Source of the DNA: Inia geoffrensis
Lineage: Eukaryota; Chordata; Mammalia; Artiodactyla; Iniidae
Length of the DNA stretch: 64,000 bases
Reading direction: 5' to 3'
Assembly: GCA_036417435.1 (NCBI GenBank)
Contig: CM070901.1
Span: forward strand, 3,322,001-3,386,000
This document shows, one piece after another, positions 58,836 through 64,000 of the stretch (its first letter is position 1; the number at the start of each line of letters is the position of its first letter). Below the pieces are notes generated by a model, which saw only the letters and a list, made by a program, of their open reading frames with translations, had not been told where the DNA came from and did no database searches. The position numbers were made by a program, and so were the translations under genes.

Positions 58836-59414
58836 GAATTAATGTCATCAGTAAAATCTGTTACAAGGGATGCCACACTCAGAGGAGGTCTGTACGTTTC
58901 TGCGTATGAGGCTGGCTGGGTCTGGTGATGTGCCCAGGACCCTCTGGTCTGGCCGCCATGCAGGTGATGAGAGCGAACGCAGGGATGCTGACCATACGGC
59001 ATCCTTGAGAGAACAGGGTTGACAGCAGGTAGGAGAAGGTCATACATTTGTCTGGAAATGGTACCCAAGCAAGTTTTGATGAGGTCTAGAAAGAAGAAAG
59101 AGGGATATAAAGGTCTCTGTGAAGAAAGTAATAACTAGTTACAGCTTCTAAAACAATGTAAGAATTCTCACCTCATTAAAATGTTGGCAGGGACACACCT
59201 TAGAAGTTGTTATCAATGCATAAATCTAAAAAAGCAATACGTTTTATCATTTCACAAACTCATTCCCTGGGAATTAAGGGCAAGATATATTCATCCCAGA
59301 GTGTTGAAATTTGCAGAAAATTTCATAATGTGTGTGCATGCGGTTTTATTTTATTTTTCTAAAGTTATTTATTTGCACTTTAATGTTTCATCTATTTGTA
59401 TTTATCTATATTTA
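58836..59414. other. Unassigned sequence
   Basis: No gene or repeat recognised. Confidence 0.5.
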
Positions 59415-59690
59415 CTGTAATAAATATCTATTCCATACCTACTACACACCAAGCACCATATTAAATATAGGGTTGAAAAACATTAGTGTCAGCTCTTGAG
59501 TAGCTCACAATATATTTAGCAGGGACAGATCATAACATTCATGAATTTACATGAGAAATTACTGCAGATTTATAAACAAAGTGCTATAGGAATGACAAGG
59601 AGGGAATAAGCCTGATTGGGCCAGAGGGGAAGGAGTTTAAAAAATACACAGAGAAGAGCATTCAGGTGGGCAATGAGGAACGGAGAGTAT
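59415..59690 (-). repeat. L2: L2 3'-end fragment
   Basis: Antisense L2: 'aataaatatctattccatac', 'ctactacacaccaagcacca', 'gctcttgagtagctcacaat', 'aaagtgctataggaatgaca', 'gagaagagcattcaggtggg'. Confidence 0.75.
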
Positions 59691-59744
59691 TCTATGCTTT
59701 CTAGAATCATAAAGTACTACTGCTAAAAAGACTTTTGCAATTAT

Positions 59745-59867
59745 TAAGCTTAATTACCTCATTTTAAAGATGAGGAAAATGAAACTTGGACCTGTTAAAT
59801 GATTTGCTGAAAAGCTTATAAAGGCAAAAAAGAGTAAGAATCCACGGGGCTTGATTTCCAGGTTCCT
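59745..59867 (-). repeat. MIR: MIR fragment, cut by a SINE
   Basis: Antisense MIR: 'cattttaaagatgaggaaaa' then 'tggacctgttaaatgatttg'. Confidence 0.65.
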
Positions 59868-59992
59868 GGAGTTTTTTTTTTTTTGGCTGCGCCATGAGGC
59901 ACGGAGGATCTTAGTTCCCTGACCAGGGATCGAACCCATGTCCCCTGCATGGGAGCGTTGAGTCTTAACCACTGGACCGCCAGGGTAGTCCC
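59868..59992 (-). mobile_element. CHR SINE: tRNA-derived SINE, short variant
   Basis: Antisense: T-run, 'ggctgcgccatgaggcacgg', 'gaccagggatcgaacccatg' (B-box-like region on the minus strand) and the 5' end 'ggaccgccagggtagtccc'. It is about 125 bases long and lacks the CHR body seen in the other copies, so it is a different, tRNA-Glu-related subfamily or an early CHR form. Confidence 0.88.
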
Positions 59993-61088
59993 TTGGACTT
60001 TCCATTTTAGACTGTGGCCCCAACTTCACGAATCCCACCCCTATGCCCAATTCAGGCTAATTAATGGAGGTTCATTATTGAACAGGAAAATACTTAAACT
60101 TAAGTATTTAAAGGAGGTAATGACTAAAGCAAAAATCCAGAAGTAATACTCTTAGCCATGGTTTCAAGATATTCCCAGTTATTTATTTCATTGCTAGGTA
60201 ATATGATATTATCTAGACACTACTTAGTTTGGTGCAAAAGGAAGTATAATACTATTTACCTTTTGATTGAATGCCAGAGATCCTTAATTGACAAGTGTTA
60301 CTTATGATTTAAAACATCCCTTGAAACTCATAACCATCTGACTCCTACTTGCTCGGGTCCAGCAACTTCGAATTGGGCCTTTTGCCATTTCTGACAGATG
60401 GTCAGAAATATAAGTAGCCAAAATGCCATATATGTGCACTGACTGTGAAAATTTGGGGTCTGAGTCTCAGCTTAATCACCACATGGCTTTTAATGCCGAT
60501 TTCCACAAATGTGATTAAAGAGATGTGTGGAGGAAAAAACGCATCTTCGCTCCGTGGCTACATATAGATGTTCAAAATCTCCCGCTGCCTTGTGGTTCTC
60601 TTTATGGAGAGTCCTATTCATTTTTAAAGCTACAGATAATTGCATTTTGAATGTAGACCTCCACATATTTTAAGCATTTGCTTTTATTTGGATGCACCTT
60701 AATCCCAGAGCAGCCAGACAACAAATCTGGCACTCAAGTATGGAATGCAGCCATGCTCTGCTCTGGGGTAGAATGGGCACAATGTTGATATCATTTAGAT
60801 TTAATATTTTTTATAAGAAGTAGATCTTATTGCAATATTTGAAGTTGAAGACCCTGTTGATAGCATTATTGACCAAATGTTTACATAGGTTTTAATAAAT
60901 TAACAAAATGAAGAAATGGCTTATCACATTATTTGGGCCATTTGAAATAATGCATTTGATTTGGCCCTGTGGTGACCAAATGGCAATTATTAACTGCTCA
61001 TTATTAGCTGTTATAATAGCATCAATATAACCATATATGGATCAATTTGGTTAAGCTGTAGGGACTGTGCTTCTTCATTATGTCTCCT
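59993..61088. other. Repeat-free sequence with homeodomain-like AT motifs
   Basis: 1.1 kb without a recognised repeat or open gene. From about 60480 to 61020 it is dense in TAAT-type words ('gcaattattaactgctcatt' and 'attagctgttataatagc' at the end). This looks like vertebrate conserved non-coding DNA, but conservation cannot be seen in one sequence. Confidence 0.4.
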
Positions 61089-61099
61089 ACACAGTCTTT

Positions 61100-61322
61100 A
61101 TTTTTTTTTTATTTATTTATTTTTTTTGCGGTACGCGGGCCTCTCACTGTTGTGGCCCCTCCCGTTGCGGAGCACAGGCTACGGACGCGCAGGCTCAGCG
61201 GCCATGGCTCACGGGCCCAGCCGCTCCGCGGCATGTGGGATCCTCCCGGACCGGGGCACGAACCCGTGTCCCCTGCATCGGCAGGCGGACTCTCAACCAC
61301 TGCGCCACCAGGGAAGCCCAAC
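61100..61322 (-). mobile_element. CHR SINE: CHR SINE, short type, youngest looking copy
   Basis: Full-length antisense copy with about 20 CpGs kept, for example 'gcggtacgcgggcctctcac' and 'agccgctccgcggcatgtgg'. The target duplication 'acacagtcttt' is perfect (61089-61099 and 61323-61333). High CpG retention and the intact duplication indicate recent insertion. The open frames at 61067-61405 are inside the SINE and are not genes. Confidence 0.97.
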
Positions 61323-61333
61323 ACACAGTCTTT

Positions 61334-63429
61334 TTAAAGAAGCCAGAGATTGAGCTCAATTTTATTCTCACTTTCAATATAACTAATAGGAATACAGTCT
61401 ATTAATTAAATGCCACTATGGTTATTAGTATCAGTGAATACATTGCAAGGTATACAAATCCTATAATACATACTAGGATCTTTTTAATGCATGCCAAATT
61501 GTATATTTGCATCCTGAAAACTATCAAATTTTATAAACGCTCTTTTCGTTTCTATTAAGTGTGGGTTTTATATTTTTCCCTTTCAATCACTGATGAAAAG
61601 TTGTCTAACATTTCAACACTTATTCTGACACAGAACACAACAAAACATCTATTTTTCCCCCACTTAATTCTAGCTCACTGATTATGATTAAATGATGATC
61701 TTAACATTAATCATTAACATGAAATATTAGGGGATCAGATGGGAAATAAAATTTAGCATCATTTATGCTTTCATATTAAACAAGAATGATAAAATTTTAT
61801 TATGCATAGTACTGGAGCATCTTGTGGAATCATGTGGTATACATTTAAGCTAATGACAAGAATCATTCATACTTTCTGTAAGACTACCATACACCAAAGA
61901 AAATACCATACTAATTGATCTTCTCCTTCAGGGAAATGAACTGGGGAAGATGATTGCATGGCTATTTCCTTGTCTTCCAAATGCAAGGACAGTAATAATC
62001 ACTCAACTCCTTCACTCTTTTCCCAGTTTGAAAAATAGTATGTGGGGGAAGGTCTGGAACGTCACCTGGAATTAAATGATATTTACTAATCTGTCTTCCC
62101 ACCCACCTGCCCTTCAAAAGTAGACATTTCTTGATTGGTTATTTGAGGATAGTGGCAATTCAAATGCAAATGGAGATCCTATTTTGCACTTGAACTTACA
62201 ATGACTCACCTCAGAGCTCTTGATAAGTAGGTCATGATGTAAATCTTTAGAACCAAACAAGGAAAAGCATAGACAATCTAGATTTTCATACATATCTCAA
62301 ATCTTGACAAAGATAATAAAAGTTCAGTCTCACACTAGCTGGGTAGGACAGTGTTAGAGAAAGTGTTTAATTTTTGTCTTTTTGCCTTTAGTTCAGTAGT
62401 GCCTGAACTGGAAGGGAAGTTGGAGGAAAGAAATTTTACGTTTGTTTTTCTACTGATGTGTTTTCCTTAACCCACTCCCTGCATCTACTGTGGAGTATAA
62501 CACAACGTACACGAAAAGAGTTTCCAAGACTGATGGGGTTCTCTTGAGAGGAAATACATGCTTTCCCACAAGAGATACGTCTAATATTAATATGCATATT
62601 AATGTTAATTATATACAAATATAATAACTGTAATTGTTATATATAATTATGTATATAATGTCAATTTCTAAGTATATATTCTCTGTAGTTTGGTAATTTT
62701 ACTGCTTTGGTGTATAAAGATATAAAGGGTATAGAAGTACTGATAAAGTTTTAAATCCAGTCAAGGAAAATTAAAGGATGTTTCCTAATAAATTTGGGGG
62801 CAGGTTTGATGATATATCCATCTGGGAAATTTATTGCATAGAAATAAAATAAGAGAAACATAAAAAGAATTATCACTCTAGACCACTATAATGCTGGGCA
62901 ATATTTTATGACAATTTTCAAGCAGACAATCTTTGTCTAGCTTCTTCCTAGACAAATGAGGAACTGAAGCCATTCTATTAGATACTGGACAAAATGGAAA
63001 AGAAGAAAATGGTTAACATGGACATCTGTAAATGGTGCTCTTTTAAAAATCAATTCATTGTAGCTTATAACTCTCACATTCACTAACATTATGAAAGTGC
63101 TACTCTTTCTGTTTGCGTTTTTATTGTTTAAACCAGTTTCTGTGGGGAGAACCACAGTTAAAAGGACGTTCAACTTTTATTTTTCGTATGTAAAGGTCTT
63201 AGTTCTCTGAAATCACAGCACTGAATTTTCATGTGATCAATTTTATTTGAATCCATTCTATCAAAAGGACATTCTCAAATTGTGGCTAATGATGTCACTG
63301 CCCAGATTGTTACTCCTTGACATTTTTTGTATATCATCACTGATACCCGACTGGTCAATGAATACTGCCATGCCCTCTTACTGTTTTTTCTCAATTCCAT
63401 GAACACAAGTCACCTTTCACGAGGACCAC
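61334..63429. other. Unassigned AT-rich sequence
   Basis: 2.1 kb without a recognised gene or repeat. The short open frames have no features. Confidence 0.5.
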
Positions 63430-63720
63430 TGAAACTGATGTCTTCCTGTCTCTCCCCATTACAAACTATTCTTTCATGATCAGCATATATCTTTCTAAAC
63501 CAAAGTGGAATCTGTCACTTCAATAACTTTGGCTGTCCCCACCCTCCCTCAGGCTCAAAAGTAAAGCCTAGATTTCTTGGCCTATGAATGGAAAACCTTC
63601 AAGGTCTGCCGCTCACCATCACCTTTGGGCTCTTCCTTGGCCATTCTCTCTCATAAAACTTAAACTCCAACCACACCAAATCTCTTCCCTTTCCCAGTGA
63701 AAATGCCACTCTTGATAATT
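63430..63720 (+). repeat. L2: L2 fragment
   Basis: Plus-strand L2 body: 'atctttctaaaccaaagtgg', 'gaatggaaaaccttcaaggt', 'tgccgctcaccatcaccttt', 'tcttccttggccattctctc' in the expected order. Confidence 0.65.
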
Positions 63721-64000
63721 TTGTGTTTTAACCACACACACAAAAAAACGTTAAGCTTGGAATAAAAATATTTTTCCTGTTTTTTTTTTTCCTTCTATTT
63801 CCCTATTCTAGGGAAAGCTTTAGATTGTTGACATGAATGTACAACATAGGATAGATATTATTATGAACCTTCAAGTAGCTGATCTTTGATGCAAAATGCT
63901 TTTGATGTTCCCACAATATATTGTTTAATATATATTAAGATACATACTAACAGGCCCTCTGAATTATATCAATACTTCTACATGGCTATAAATAGAAAGG
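63721..64000. other. Unassigned AT-rich sequence
   Basis: No gene or repeat recognised up to the window edge. Confidence 0.5.

Noticed and set aside
61067..61405. Several GC-rich open frames with Pro, Gly, Arg and Ser
   Set aside because: They lie inside a CHR SINE; the same frames recur at 50844-51124 and 51831-52094.
1..64000. BovB, Bov-A2 and other ruminant-specific repeats
   Set aside because: Looked for as a test of a ruminant origin; none recognised, which favours a cetacean source.

Overview
This window looks like nuclear DNA from a cetartiodactyl mammal, most probably a whale or dolphin. The strongest clue is five tRNA-derived SINEs of the CHR type, which begin 'gcttccctggtggcgcagtgg' or a close variant. 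Two of the short-type copies (50891-51102 and 61100-61322) keep most of their CpGs and have perfect 11-bp target-site duplications. The L1 3' ends are also cetartiodactyl in type, and I saw no BovB or Bov-A2 sequence, which a ruminant window would usually show. The species call is an inference. The base composition is AT-rich and there is no CpG island.

I found no host protein-coding gene, no RNA gene and no CRISPR array. The open reading frames are short, and where they can be explained they are retroelement remnants, microsatellite translations or chance. The window is best read as intergenic DNA or the interior of a large intron.

Layout: 870-5885 is L1-rich, with a 5'-inverted L1 followed by an ancient L1 that was interrupted twice by younger L1s. 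5886-10863 is mostly unique, with MIR and L2 fragments and a possible LTR. 10864-13481 is a two-level nested L1 with target duplications at both levels and an unusual 170-bp alternating purine-pyrimidine tract. 14806-16120 has two L1 3' ends and a long-type CHR SINE. 16121-25544 is repeat-poor. 25545-26200 is an L2 followed by a second 5'-inverted L1. 29310-34067 has L1 ends around a decayed endogenous retrovirus pol region (reverse transcriptase, RNase H and integrase remnants). 35230-36710 is an ancient plus-strand L1. 40120-46690 is dominated by MIR and L2, including one exceptionally long L2 copy interrupted by an LTR and an L1 tail. 49000-64000 is mostly unique sequence with four of the five CHR SINEs, several MIR and L2 fragments and a pure GGAA/purine tract.

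The history that can be read from the nesting is: L2 and MIR first, then ancient L1 and LTR/ERV elements, then younger cetartiodactyl L1s, and finally the short CHR SINEs. Of the L1 pieces, 13 point to the minus strand and 4 to the plus strand. If the window is intronic, this weakly suggests a host gene on the plus strand. I found nothing that supports a new biological system; the most informative signals are insertion structures, recurrent microsatellite seeding inside L1, and a possible conserved regulatory block near 60480-61020.
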